From NCBI RefSeq assembly GCF_002878395.1, contig NW_025851322.1, forward strand, positions 62,001 through 126,000: a stretch of 64,000 nt of DNA, in the 5' to 3' direction. This stretch comes from Capsicum annuum. Lineage: Eukaryota; Streptophyta; Magnoliopsida; Solanales; Solanaceae. Below the pieces are notes generated by a model. The model was not told the DNA's origin. It searched no databases and worked only from the letters and a program-made list of their open reading frames with translations. The position numbers and the translations under genes are program-made. Positions 11,304 to 22,281 of the stretch are shown in pieces (the first letter of the stretch is position 1; each line of letters begins with the position of its first letter).

Positions 11304-12356
11304 CACATACTCAGTATCAAAAATAGATGTCGCACGCCTAGTCAACTCATGAAAATGAGCCTCATACTCTGCAACTATCTAGGAACCCTGCTCAAATCAA
11401 GAGAACTGATTCCTCAATTGATCTCTACGGTTGCGAGGCTGTACTGCTCCAAGAATATATCAAAACATTATGCCCATTTCAAATGAAAAATTACAGCTGG
11501 TCTAAAATCCATATAACCTCTCCACCAATTCGTAAAGCCAAGTCCAATTGAAATGTTGTGTAATCCACTCCACAAGTCTCAACAAGGACTATATTATAGA
11601 TCCTATCCTTACATGTAATCAGAATCTCATGCGCATCCTCACTCGGACCACTAAAAACCCTTAGTAGAGCCAATCTCAAGAATTTACCAAACATATTCTG
11701 TGCCTCAGCAAACATAGCAGACTAGGCAACCACTAGCTGAGTAACTACCATTTGAGTAACCGCTGGTACAAGAGAAACCTAATTGTGAAAGCCACAGCTA
11801 CAAGTTGCTCCCCTACCTCAATCAAACTCTAATTTGTATACTATGAACCATTAGACAGCATACCACAAACTAACCTCAAAATCTAAATTAAAACATCTTT
11901 AAACACTAAAGTGGAAATAAACCCTAGTGGAGCCTGGGCTAGTCCATGGCCCACTGCTAGCTTGGGTAGAAGAATCTCTGGCTATGGAGCATGGATAAAG
12001 TCTAGTGGAGGACCCATATCTTTGCCCTTTATTGGGGACATATATTTTGGATGTCCACAACCTCTAGATCATCCACAAGTAGGAGTACAATCCCTAGGCT
12101 CGCCCTCGGTTCCCTTATTGCATGTAGTGGTAGCACTTGTCCTGCCCATATGCAGAAGAGTAAAATCAATGGAATCATCCATAAATCAACTCAGAATCTT
12201 AGCACAATATGAGTAAAAATAGTGAAGAACTCATCAGCATCTCCTATTGCCTTGAAAAGATAGGAAATGGACGTGATCTTTCCTCTCTGCAGAACTCTAC
12301 TAGACATTTTTGCTTGTACCAACAATACCGGTGTAGCTTGAGCTCTGTACTTATTT
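11304..12356 (-). pseudogene. G gag N-terminal part and leader
   Basis: On the minus strand a gag start region (MSSRVLQRGKI, ATG near 12310) leads into a degenerate segment. A readable capsid block follows at 11715-11491: MFGKFLRLALLRVFSGPSED, then AHEILITCKDR and LVETCGVDYTTFQLDLA. Further on, EYEAHFHELTRRATSIFDTE occurs at about 11370-11310. It stops exactly where H inserted; the next residues of the same gag are at 2530 and below. Element A shows the undisrupted order (HATSILDTEYERVHCF near 42880). Confidence 0.8.
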
Positions 12357-13559
12357 TTTATGACCTGATTTATGAGTCATGATTGAACTTGCTCTATCTA
12401 GCCAGTAGTAATACCGAACTGTTACTTAGAGTTAAACATGGGTTAATTTGGTGGAAATACCCCAAAAAGGCCTAATAGGCAATCCAACACAATAAACAAC
12501 CAAAGCTAAAGAAATAGTTTAAAAGTAGTCACAACATAAATACCATCCCATAATCTAGTAGAGCTAATATGTGAGCATCGAGTAATAAAAATACAACCTA
12601 AATATCATGAATAGTCAATATATCTATCTCGAAACAATAGACAGAACATAAAAAGATATAAAGAAATATGTGACTCTGACTCCAAGAGCTCGCCCTATCT
12701 TTGAATATGAACAGCACATGAATGTCCATCAATGGCAACAACTAGTACTCATAGTTGAATAAAGATTGAACAGAAGTATAGTATAAGTATAAAAACCATG
12801 GGTACTCAGTAGGCATCATTAATCGACTGAGCTAAATCATAGTATAAGAGTGATAGAATGCCAGATAACATAACAAAGTCAAGGTAAGGAAATAAACCTA
12901 AAATATCTCCAACATTACTATACATGAATAAATAGATAACCGGTATATCATTATAACCTAACATAAGCATCAACACATGCAACCGTAACTACCAAATTAC
13001 ATCTCATAGGCCAATTGGTGCAAAAAGGTAAATAATACATTTCAAGTCCCCATAAGCCTTGAAGGTACAAATAAGAGAGACCACCGTCATTTATCAAATC
13101 TCATAATATAATTGAAATTCATTCAAGTCATTCCACACTATATCCATCGAGTGTTCGTAATCATTATTTTTCAATTAATCAATTCTTTTCAACTAACCTT
13201 CATGTAACAACGAAACCTCATGTATCAATAAATAACCCCTTATCAACTAAACATCACTTATTAACTAATCTTCATATAATGGTTAATCATTACTTATCAA
13301 CTAGTCATTATTTACCAATTAATCAATATGTATAAACTAGCCAATATTTATAAACTACCAATAATTCTCAACAAAATCATTATATCACTAAGGTTTATTC
13401 ATATAATGCTACATTATAACTATTTCCTCATTTCCAACTTAGCTAGATTGTCAATCTCACACCTTAATATCAACATATCATAAAAAGTATATCATCGTAG
13501 TATAATACGTATAACTGGACTCAACCTATAAGAGTTATTAAAAAATATCCTCATTATTA

Positions 13560-13826
13560 TCACCATAACCATCTTTCGATCATGTCGGGCATATGTATTA
13601 TCATAATCATCCTCCGATTTTTCCAGGTATATAATTATTATCATTCTCTAGCCTTGTCGAGTAAATATATCATCAAAATCATCACACAACCTTGCCGAGC
13701 ATATATATCATCATAATCATCCTCTTTCTTTGTTGGGTATATTATCATCATATTCATCCTCTAGCCTTGTTGTGTATAATATCATAACCATACCCTAGCC
13801 TTGCCGGTTATATCATTATATCCATC
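13560..13826. repeat. Degenerate ~40-bp tandem repeat within G LTR
   Basis: The theme tcatcataatcatcctctagccttgccgggtatat is repeated about six times with decay. It continues across the X insertion at 20120-20170. The corresponding part of the A and F LTRs also carries diverged gatattgatgat-type repeats (about 40650-41060, 56600-56720 and 59090-59200), so the array belongs to the family LTR. Confidence 0.7.
13822..13826. repeat. TSD of X, left copy (ccatc)
   Basis: Identical to 20115-20119 on the other side of X. Confidence 0.85.
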
Positions 13827-14340
13827 TGTAATACCCCAAAAAAATTTTCATCAAAATTTTTTGCGTAAACGTATTGGATCCTATCTTTGAGAATGATTTA
13901 TAATTTTTCTTTGTGTCATTTCTTAGATTTCAATCCACCATTTCGTATAGCATCAAATAATCTTTCCAACTATATGTGGTTCACCCAAAACGGACACTCG
14001 AGTGATGAGTTACGACCATTCCGATCAAACTACAACCATTCTAATCGAACTGTGAACAGTAAAATGTGCAGGAAAAAAATACTGCAGCCAGGCAATTTTT
14101 TTTAGTCAACTTCAAACGATAATAACTCCTTGTACGTAATGAACTGTGTAAGCTGCTACATATCAACGGAAATCCCAGATAGTCTTCTTTCCAATAAAAT
14201 TTGTTTCATCCAATTTGAACATCAGAGTAAATAGTTAAGGCCAATTTACTTTAGCCTAACGGATAGATCACTGAAGGACAGATTTGGGTTTTATTTGTTT
14301 CTTAGGGGCATTTTCGTCTTTCACCACTCTTTTAAACCTC

Positions 14341-14348
14341 TATAAATA
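14341..14348 (+). promoter_or_regulatory. TATA box of X 5' LTR
   Basis: TATAAATA follows the conserved block cgtctttcaccactctttt and precedes ccattcaattgag. The 3' LTR lost this box in its internal deletion, so only the left LTR could have started a transcript. Confidence 0.55.
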
Positions 14349-14390
14349 CCCCATTCAATTGAGAACTTGTATTATTTTCCTCTCATTTCT

Positions 14391-14392
<2 letters not shown>

Positions 14393-14423
<31 letters not shown>
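14393..14423. repeat. (TA)n microsatellite
   Basis: About 15 TA units lie just downstream of the X TATA box. Confidence 0.9.
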
Positions 14424-14425
<2 letters not shown>

Positions 14426-14589
14426 AGTTAGGGTTAGGATTTTGAATTGGGGAAAATTAATTGGAGGCTTTGATTCAAGAATTCTTTCCGTCAATCTCTT
14501 TCGGCCATGAAATCTAAGGTATGCAAGTGTTTATCTATGGACTCCTTTAGTCCATAGAGTCCACGAATCCTTTTTTGAACGTTCAAGTT

Positions 14590-14820
14590 ATGTATATATA
14601 TATATATATATATTCTAGACTTTGATGATGTGTGTATATATATATGTTGATTTATATTTGATGGTTGAGATATATATGAGGATTATGAATGTTACTTGAT
14701 ATATATATAAATATATATATGACGATTATGCATGTTGGTTGATATATATATGTGTGGTGATGGTGTATTTTGGTTGATACATGCATGTGATGACTATGTA
14801 TGTTGGATGAGATATATGGG
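14590..14820. repeat. AT-rich minisatellite (~50 bp theme)
   Basis: Successive copies follow the theme tgttggttgatatatatatg...gatgattatg. A minus-strand open frame at 14652-14834 with repeated YISSNIH-like and YIYQPTC-like strings is only a translation of this repeat. Confidence 0.7.
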
Positions 14821-16212
14821 GTGGCGGAAAACATGAGAATTTGACGAATTCATCAATGCCTAAAAGTGCATGTAAGGTGTTTGTTGAATTGTCTAAGAGG
14901 CTATAAATTTACATTCTTAGGATATAATAAGTTCTAAATGACTAGACTACTTTCTATGTATACGTTCAACATGAACTCCATGTTATTATCTAAAATTGGT
15001 GATGTTGTGTGGAAGGCTTATAATATGGTTGTAAGTGCAGACGAGGGATTTAGTTTGTGGAATTAAGATGAATGATGGTGTTGTAGCACATGTAATTGTT
15101 CATACTGACCTATACCTAAATGGTGCATGCAAGGTAATTGTAGAAATGCCTAGTTGAAGAAGAATAGATCGTATGACCCCTTGTGATTGAAGTGATGAGT
15201 TCATACCATACTTGCATGCTACGTGTTTACTATGATGCTTGAGGGAAATGGTAAGGCCATTAGGCTATACTAAGTGTGAAATGTCTAATTATGGGTCAAA
15301 TTGCATATATCAAGATCTTAAAGGAAAGAACCTTGAGAAGTAAACCATGTGTTGACTTTATGTTATTTGTATGTATCCCGATTGGACGAACTATGTTATG
15401 TTGTGTTCTTCCTTAACCATATGCATCCTTGTTGAATGATCTACGATATAATGGCATGAGATCCCAATACTTTTATATGAATATGATCTTCAAATGATTG
15501 GTGTGAGGTGTTAATGAATGCATGGCGCATGATGGCCTGTGGGCATATGAGTATGCCTTGTTGTATACTACGTATTATTTATGTTATTGATTGCTGGGGG
15601 TACGTATGTCCAAAATAGTCTGATGGTCTAGAGCTAAGTCAGTTCTGTGATAATCTTAGTCGTGTTACGATCGATGAATTTCCGATGATTTGAGAACTTA
15701 ACATGAGTTTCGTGATAACTTAGTATGTGGGGTTTTGAACAAGAATATCTTTTTATCTTGTGCCCAAAGAACTGATTTTGTCATTGGAATTTCATGATTT
15801 GTAAAGTGGGTAAATACCCAAGGTGTTTTAATGACGAATTATGAGGTTATGAAAAATATAAATTTTTTAAGCTTTGATGTACATGATTACTTTATTATTC
15901 TCAAGTTATGATTTGATATGGTGAATTTCATGTTTCTACCATGAGTTGATATTTCAAGTGTTTTCAAGATATGATTTATAGAACTTTGAATCGTCCAATA
16001 TTGGTATACATAATAACCTAATTATCTGGTTTTCTTGAATTGAGATTTTACACCATAAATTGCATACCACTACTATGAAATTATTTGTTTGAGGATTCTT
16101 GATATAAGATGCATGATTTGAGTTACATTACGACATACAAAATCTTAGTATGATTTGAAGCTCTTAAATGCTTTGCAAAAGCTATTTTCATGATTTGAAT
16201 ATTGGAATGAAA

Positions 16213-16282
16213 GAATGATCATTTGAGAATATTGATTTGCATCGGCAGAATGATCATTTGAGAATATTGATTTACATCGGCA
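16213..16282. repeat. 35-bp tandem duplication
   Basis: gaatgatcatttgagaatat plus the next 15 bases is repeated directly, with a single g/a difference (gatttgcatc versus gatttacatc). Confidence 0.85.
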
Positions 16283-17365
16283 GAGTCGGGATGATTTATA
16301 TTGATTTTAAGCTCGCAGAGATGAAATTTTATGTTATTGATACCATGTTGATGTTGAGGAAAATTAAAATATTTTGAGCTAAAATGTGTTGAGTTAGGAA
16401 TCCACAAATTGATATGATTTGATAAATTAGAAAGAGATTTGATTTGATCGTTATGATAGACCGTTGAGATGTTGTGGTGGATTTCCAAAGAGATTTGATT
16501 TTGTTTTTATAATAGACCCTTGTGATGTTGTTTTGGATTTCCTAACGCATTCTGAGCTAGTCAGGGAGTATCACTTAGCACCGAGAGGGAAATTTGGTAT
16601 TTTTCCAAACCTATGTGCCACCATAGGGTTGTTGATGATGATATTGATGGCTAGATAGCCGAATTGTGATTATGGAAGCTTTAAGGTTGTACTCCCGGGC
16701 AAGAGTACAACACTCCCGCTAATGGGAGTGCTCTCCCTAGGAGGGCAAATATTGGTATTCCACATGGCTCATGTGGGGTTTTCAGTTATAGGAAACTCCC
16801 CTGTCCATAAGAGTATGTTTATTGAACTATCGAGTCGCTCCGAGTCTTGAGTTGATGAGTTTGGTTGTCTATGATGAGTCATGAGAATTTATGATGAATA
16901 TTGATGATTTTATGATGATTTATGGGATTTTACTTATGTTTTCCTCTCTATAATATTATGAGAAGTATGGATAATAAACTTCAAGCCATGTGAGTCTTCA
17001 TTTTCCATATGCATGTTTTATGAAATCAAAGATATTATTCAAATTATTGCGTGCACCCCCACATATTCAGTTGCTTATGAGGAGTCATAGTGAGTTATGT
17101 AACTACTTCCCACAGTTTCTGTGTCAGTATAAATCTTCAGGAGTCAGGGGTGTGAGTGTATTCAATTGATCAGTATTGGTATCCTGTGATTCAGTAACGC
17201 AGTACCCCAGTACAGTAGTGAGTTCCGAGAACAGTAAAGTGGTATCCGAGCTGTGGTATCTGGTGTCGTTATAGTTGTTATAGTGGTTGTGAACTGTGCA
17301 TTCATATATGTGTACTCATTCATTATTCTCATGATTATTCTATTGACTAAATGTTCATACATAAG

Positions 17366-18960
17366 CCGCATCTAGTAGAGTCTTGTACAAGAGTGTGTTG
17401 CGTGACATATTCATGTATTGGAGGCTATGGGATGTTTAGAAGAGTTTCCATTCGTTCATGATCCATATCGTGCTATAGCAAGATTTTCCAAGAAGTTATG
17501 TAGACTCTTGTAATGATTTACTTATGTCAGATTTACCTTACTCTTAAGGTAACAGAAGTAGTGAAGCCAAAGTCTTTCAGATAGAACTTTCTCTGATGGT
17601 CCCCGCAGATTGTTTTAGGACAGTGTTCTCTAAAGTGAGCAGAGTATGCCTTATGGGGTTAGCTATTTATATGGTGAATGAATAGGCTTGAAATTATATA
17701 TGTAAGAATCTAAGTGTGGAAGTTGGGAATAATATGTNNNNNNNNNNNNNNNNNNNNNNNNNNNNNNNNNNNNNNNNNNNNNNNNNNNNNNNNNNNNNNN
17801 NNNNNNNNNNNNNNNNNNNNNNNNNNNNNNNNNNNNNTTAGGACAGTGTTCTCTAAAGTGAGCAGAGTATGCCTTATGGGGTTAGCTATTTATATGGTGA
17901 ATGAATAGGCTTGAAATTATATATGTAAGAATCTAAGTGTGGAAGTTGGGAATTATATGTGTTGATTGATAGAGATATAGCTGCGATTCTCATGGTGTGG
18001 AGAAGTATAAGTTTAAGAGATGTGATATTTGAAGGTTAGAACGAGAATAGTATGTTCATTAAAGATTTATGGATATTCATGTTATGTTTTAGAAGCTAAG
18101 CTTGAATCTTTGAAGAATGTAAGTTTGTGGACTCCAAACTAAGTATTAAGATGTGAGTGTTGTATTAGTAGTATATGAAGAAATCAAAGAAGATAATGTC
18201 TTTAGTGAGACAAGTAGGTGTTGAAAAGAGTGTATGTATATGATGATGATTGTAGAGACTAAGGAAAGATAAGAGTTGTATTCCAAGAAGTAGTATTGGT
18301 ATTGAATTTATGTTTTCAGGTGTAGTCTTTCTAGATGAATTAAGTTATCTTTTTGTGCACCGTTGTACCTCAGACTCTAGAGTACATTGGTTGTAGTTCA
18401 TTTCGAGGTTTAGCCAAGTGTTCAAAAGTGTCTGACGATGACTTAAAGCTGAGAGGAGGAGGATAGAGAAAGTGACAAGTCAGGCCCTTAGAATCTGGTA
18501 GTGGTGCCAGTAGGGACCTTGGGTCTCAAGGGGGATATACCCCATAATTTTATAATAATTGCATGTCCATGCTCTTTCTATTATGTTAACCTCATCGTTC
18601 ATTGCTTTTATAGTTATGCTTTCGAGAATTTGGTATATTAGGTATATTCGTATTTAATATGCACGTTCAATAGAAAGGACCTAGAATTGTGGGCATGTTT
18701 GAACATGTATTGAAGAGATTGGTTAGGTTATGATTCTGTGCATTTGAGATGCATGTGTGTTGTGAAAATTTATCCATGAGTGGGTTGTTGAATGTTTTAT
18801 ATGATAGATGTGCATGACTAGTGAACGTACACAGAGTATTGGTTGCTTCAGTCGTGTGGTTATGTTTTGAGATATGTTGCTGTCTTTAGTAAACCCAATC
18901 GATTAGTGTTCTTGATCTGGACTTCATATTCGAGGATGAATTTTTCCAAGGGGGAGATGA
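17366..18960 (+). other. X internal region, no coding signal
   Basis: About 1.6 kb (about 1.37 kb after removing the gap and one duplicate copy) lies between the LTR copies. No capsid, protease, RT or integrase motif was found in any frame. It ends with cgaggatgaatttttccaag followed by ggggagatga, a polypurine tract directly abutting the 3' LTR at 18961. Confidence 0.7.
17615..17960. other. Assembly gap with duplicated contig ends
   Basis: Exactly 100 N fill 17738-17837. The 123 bp before the gap (17615-17737) and after it (17838-17960) are the same sequence with one difference (aataatatgt versus aattatatgt). The most likely explanation is two contigs with overlapping ends that the scaffolder joined with a fixed-size gap instead of merging. 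The apparent open frame spanning the Ns is an artefact. Confidence 0.95.
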
Positions 18961-20114
18961 TGTAATACCCCGAAAAACTTTTCATCAAAATTTTGTGCGT
19001 AAACGTATTTGATCCTATCTTCAAGAATGATTTATAACTTTTTTGTATTTTGTTTCTTTGATTTTCATACACCATTTCGTAGAGGATCGAATAAGCTTTC
19101 CAACGATATGTGGATCACCCAAAACGGACACTCGAGCGATGAGTTACGACCATTCTGATCAAACTAGGACCATTCCGATCGAACTGTGAACAGTAAAATG
19201 TGCATAAAAAAAAATACTGCAGCCAGGCAATTTTTGTTGGTCAGCTTCAAACGATCATAACACCTTGTACATAATGAACTGTGTGAGATGCTATATATCA
19301 ACGGAAATCCATGAGAGTCTTCTTTCCAATAAAATTGGTTTCATCCAATTTGGACATCGGAGTAAAAGTTTAGGGCCAATTTACTTCAGCCTATCGGATA
19401 TATCACTGAAGGACAGATTCAGGTGTTATTTGTTTCTTAGGGGCATTTTCGTCTTTCACCATTCTTTTAAACTGCTTTCACCCCAGTACAGTAGTGAGTT
19501 CCGAGGACAGTAAAGTGGTATCCTAGATGTGGTATCTAGATTTGTTATAATTGTTATAGTGATTGTGAACTGTGCATTCATATATGCGTACTCGTTCGTT
19601 ATTCTCATGATTATTCTATTGATTAAATGTTCATTCATATGCCCTTGCACTTAGTCTTCCCTACTTGCATACCCAGTATATCTTAGTACTGACGCATTTG
19701 CGCTATGGTGTTCTTTTATTTTGGGGCACCATAGGTTCAGAGGACTGAAACTTGGAGCATCTTAGAAGTCACTTGTATAGCAGTAGTGGGTTCAGTAGTG
19801 AGTCCTCATAATCCGAGGATGTTGTTATTACAGTATTTGATTTTAGTAGACGGAGTTAGTTAGGGGAATTGTCCCTTCAACTCCACAGTTCAGGCAGTGT
19901 AGAGGCTTTTCAGACAGATGTATTAGTGTGTGGTTTAAGGTATTGTATATTTCTAGATGTTTGAACCTTATGGCAAGTGTTAGCCAGTTTTCACATGTAT
20001 TTTATTATATTATGCAGTGAACAGGTACAGATATCATAAAAAGGGTTAGCTTGTGGTCCTTCAGGATCATAAGCACCATGTGGCGTTCTGGTTCTCGAGA
20101 ATCGAGGTGTTACA
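18961..20114 (+). repeat. X 3' LTR (internally deleted)
   Basis: 1154 bp, beginning tgtaataccccgaaaaac and ending gaggtgttaca. The deletion junction is at about 19474-19480 (actgctttca|ccccagtac). The sequence downstream of the junction includes the U5-like end that the 5' LTR lacks. Confidence 0.85.
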
Positions 20115-20119
20115 CCATC
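20115..20119. repeat. TSD of X, right copy (ccatc)
   Basis: Identical to 13822-13826. Confidence 0.85.
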
Positions 20120-21485
20120 CAAAGGCATTTCTAGGTGAATATATCATCAATATTATCATCAATATGGCCAATAGCATAATTATTAGAGTATTTAATAGCA
20201 TAACCACTAACGTAGTAAATTAACATATTAATAATCATAATCAAAATTGTGAGTTCTAGCATAATGGATATTATGATTGTCAACATAGCAAATAAGCATG
20301 ACCATTAACATAATCCATATGTATTATCAAAAGAATAGGCAATAACTCATCAATAGCCTAAATGGCTCATCATTAGCATAATAAAGAGCTTGTCAATAAT
20401 TTGATCAATACCTAAGTTGTGGCATAATTTATGGGTTATTCATTGCATAATCAATAATTTAATTTTTACTTAGCCAATATCATACTCAAGGACTCATTTA
20501 ATAATATATTCAGTAGCCCAATCAATAACCAAATAATAGCTCATATATATAGTATAATAGTTTAAGCATTTCTTTTGATGTTATTCATCATAACCTATAA
20601 GTAACAAGGAATCTAACTATCACCGAAATAACCATCTTCCTAGATGTACAAAGTGTATCAAGGATCTTCACTAACTATCACAAGTCATGGCCTATGGTGG
20701 GCCAAAGTTCCCACTTTTAAGTCCTAAAAATTTTTAACCAAGCAATGTTTAGCATGGACTAAGCTAAGGTATCTAAATTGACTATTAAATGTTGAACTAA
20801 CCATAACTAGTGCTAGGATAAGATTCCTCTTAATATATAGCAACTAAGTAAATTTCACCTAAAGTAAGTCAATTTTGGTAAGTTTTATCCTAAGCTCAAA
20901 TGACAAAATAAATCTTTTCATTAGTTGAGTATCTACGGTATTTCCATCACAAATAATACCCTACATGGTCAAATTCACCTAAGATAGGAATAATTAGGCT
21001 AATTATGCACAAAGCGATATCCAAAATGGCCTAATTAATCCAACTATTCTCAAGTATTTCATTTTATCACACAAAAACCTAAAACCCATCCCAAATCTTA
21101 CTCAATATCATAAAAATACTATAAAGTAGCTCAATCTAAAATGGAGTATAGACAACCATACCTGGTCACTGAAGAAAGCTCACAAAATCACTAAATCACC
21201 AATTTTTCCTTTAGAGAATCTTCTGCAAGATGCTAAGCTATCAAAATCACATTCTATTCTTTAATTCAAGAATAATGATACCTATATTGCATTATTGTTC
21301 TTTAGATAAATAAAATCACTTAAAAATCCCATGTAGGTCCAATTTATGAAAAAAAACACATTTCTGAAACCAACCTAATATTCTTACATGCTAAAGGAAT
21401 TATTACCCTAAAAATGGGTAGAATTTGAGAAAATGATGATTTTGGTACTAAACCATTTGGAAATTTTGTTCCCTCAACTGATCAT
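20120..21485 (-). repeat. G 5' LTR, second part (upstream half in element orientation)
   Basis: The minus strand matches the first part of the A LTR. For example, the reverse of 21100-21190 (gagctactttatagtatttt, then tatgatattg) corresponds to 35905-35945, and the reverse of about 21400-21450 (acccatttttagggtaat) corresponds to 35637-35655. The TGTAATGACCC start of the LTR is not found on this side, so G is truncated here by K or by a rearrangement. Confidence 0.7.
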
Positions 21486-22281
21486 GTCCTTGGTTTCAGA
21501 ATACAATTGTCACATAATTTGACACTATTTACCTATACTATTGCATTACATAAATGTTTAAATATTTAAACATGAATTTTGAAGGCCTTGTTATCTGTGT
21601 TTTAATTGTAATTAAAACCTTGAGGGTCCAGGCATCCCCCCGAGTTGATTTGATAAACTGAAAGAGATCGATGCATAGGCATTCCCCTAAGATGAGGAAT
21701 AAAATTAAAATGGTATAAGTGTAAGCTTGCAAGCATAAGGGTATGATGATACCTATGATGTGCCATAGTTTGTAATTCCATGGTTTAATGAAAGGGTTAT
21801 GTGAAACTTATTTTAATTGGACGTAAAGGGGATTATATAGCCAATTCTTGAAGGACATGTTCTAGAAACTCACCTTTGCCGGCATGAGGGTTGGTCTTGA
21901 TGACTGTGTGCTTGTGACACACTCTATATAAATATATATTTTCTTGTATCCTAGATTGACGTAGGGTTGGGGCATTCCCTAGTCTTTCTTGATACCTCTG
22001 GTTTATGTGGCTAAGACACACTGGGACTCTTTTAGCAGTGGGAGTTGAACCCATATAGCCCGTGGATGCCTTTTTCATAATGGTTAAGCTACCTAGTCTA
22101 GGTTAATGTTTTACTTGCATGCTTAACCTTGTTCTTGATCTCATCATGTTTTATATGTATATGTATGTATGTATATGTGTATGTATATATATGTATGTAC
22201 AATAGGTGCATGTGGATTCTTACTATGGTTTTGACTTAGCATTATATTATTCTCTTCCCGAGTTATATGCTAGCGCTCAAC
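21486..22281 (+). repeat. K, LTR fragment (left part)
   Basis: This is non-coding sequence with LTR character: a TATA-like tctatataaatata near 21923, an AT/GT simple repeat at 22148-22200, and an end sequence (cgagttatatgctagcgctc) that resembles H's LTR (ttgagttacatgttagcgtt, 10799). It is interrupted by D at 22282 and continues at 34288. With no internal region it may be a solo LTR or a truncated element. The left boundary is approximate. Confidence 0.5.
21840..22105 (-). repeat. Possible tRNA-derived SINE segment
   Basis: On the minus strand an A-box-like TAGCTTAACCA (22091-22081) is followed 40 bases later by GGTTCAACTCC (22051-22041), an exact match to the RNA polymerase III B-box consensus. 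The spacing is close to that of tRNA-headed plant SINEs. The sequence between does not fold as a normal tRNA by eye. No terminal repeats or tail were defined, so the boundaries are guesses. Confidence 0.35.

Larger units (their letters stand above)
12357..13826 (-). repeat. G 5' LTR, first part (downstream half in element orientation)
   Basis: On the minus strand this matches the second half of the A-element LTR (40474-41886). For example, 12690-12860 reversed corresponds to 41400-41560 (the agctcagtcgat...atgatgcctac block). The inner edge is set by the gtcataaaaaataa junction at about 12357, equivalent to A at about 41886. The LTR is interrupted at 13826 by X and resumes at 20120. Confidence 0.75.
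13827..17365 (+). repeat. X 5' LTR (long form, 3' end missing)
   Basis: 13827 to about 14340 matches 18961 to about 19476. About 17203-17365 matches about 19480-19645. The 2.86 kb between those two blocks (about 14341-17202) is absent from the 3' LTR. Conversely, the last ~475 bp of the 3' LTR (about 19640-20114) has no counterpart here. The stretch includes an AT-rich minisatellite (14590-14820), two short tandem duplications (16213-16282 and 16432-16543) and a cluster of hairpins (16689-16747). No genes are seen. Confidence 0.75.
13827..20114 (+). mobile_element. Element X: non-coding LTR retrotransposon derivative
   Basis: It starts TGTAATACCCC at 13827 and ends GTGTTACA at 20114. It is flanked by a perfect 5-bp duplication ccatc (13822-13826 and 20115-20119), so both ends are well fixed. 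A second LTR start (TGTAATACCCC at 18961) follows the purine tract ccaagggggagatga, which gives plus orientation. No gag or pol motif is found in the internal 1.6 kb, so X could only have moved with enzymes supplied in trans, or it lost its genes after insertion. It lies inside the LTR of G. Confidence 0.9.

Noticed and set aside
11145..11486. 113-codon open frame on the plus strand
   Set aside because: It spans the junction between H's LTR and antisense G gag, so it cannot be one gene.
11911..12216. 101-codon open frame on the plus strand
   Set aside because: It is antisense to the gag N-terminal region of G, which is the better-supported reading.
17714..17908. Open frame across the gap
   Set aside because: It consists largely of undetermined residues from 100 N and flanking duplicated contig ends.
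21833..22078. 81-codon minus-strand frame in K
   Set aside because: It overlaps the possible SINE boxes and LTR sequence, and no protein similarity is recognisable.
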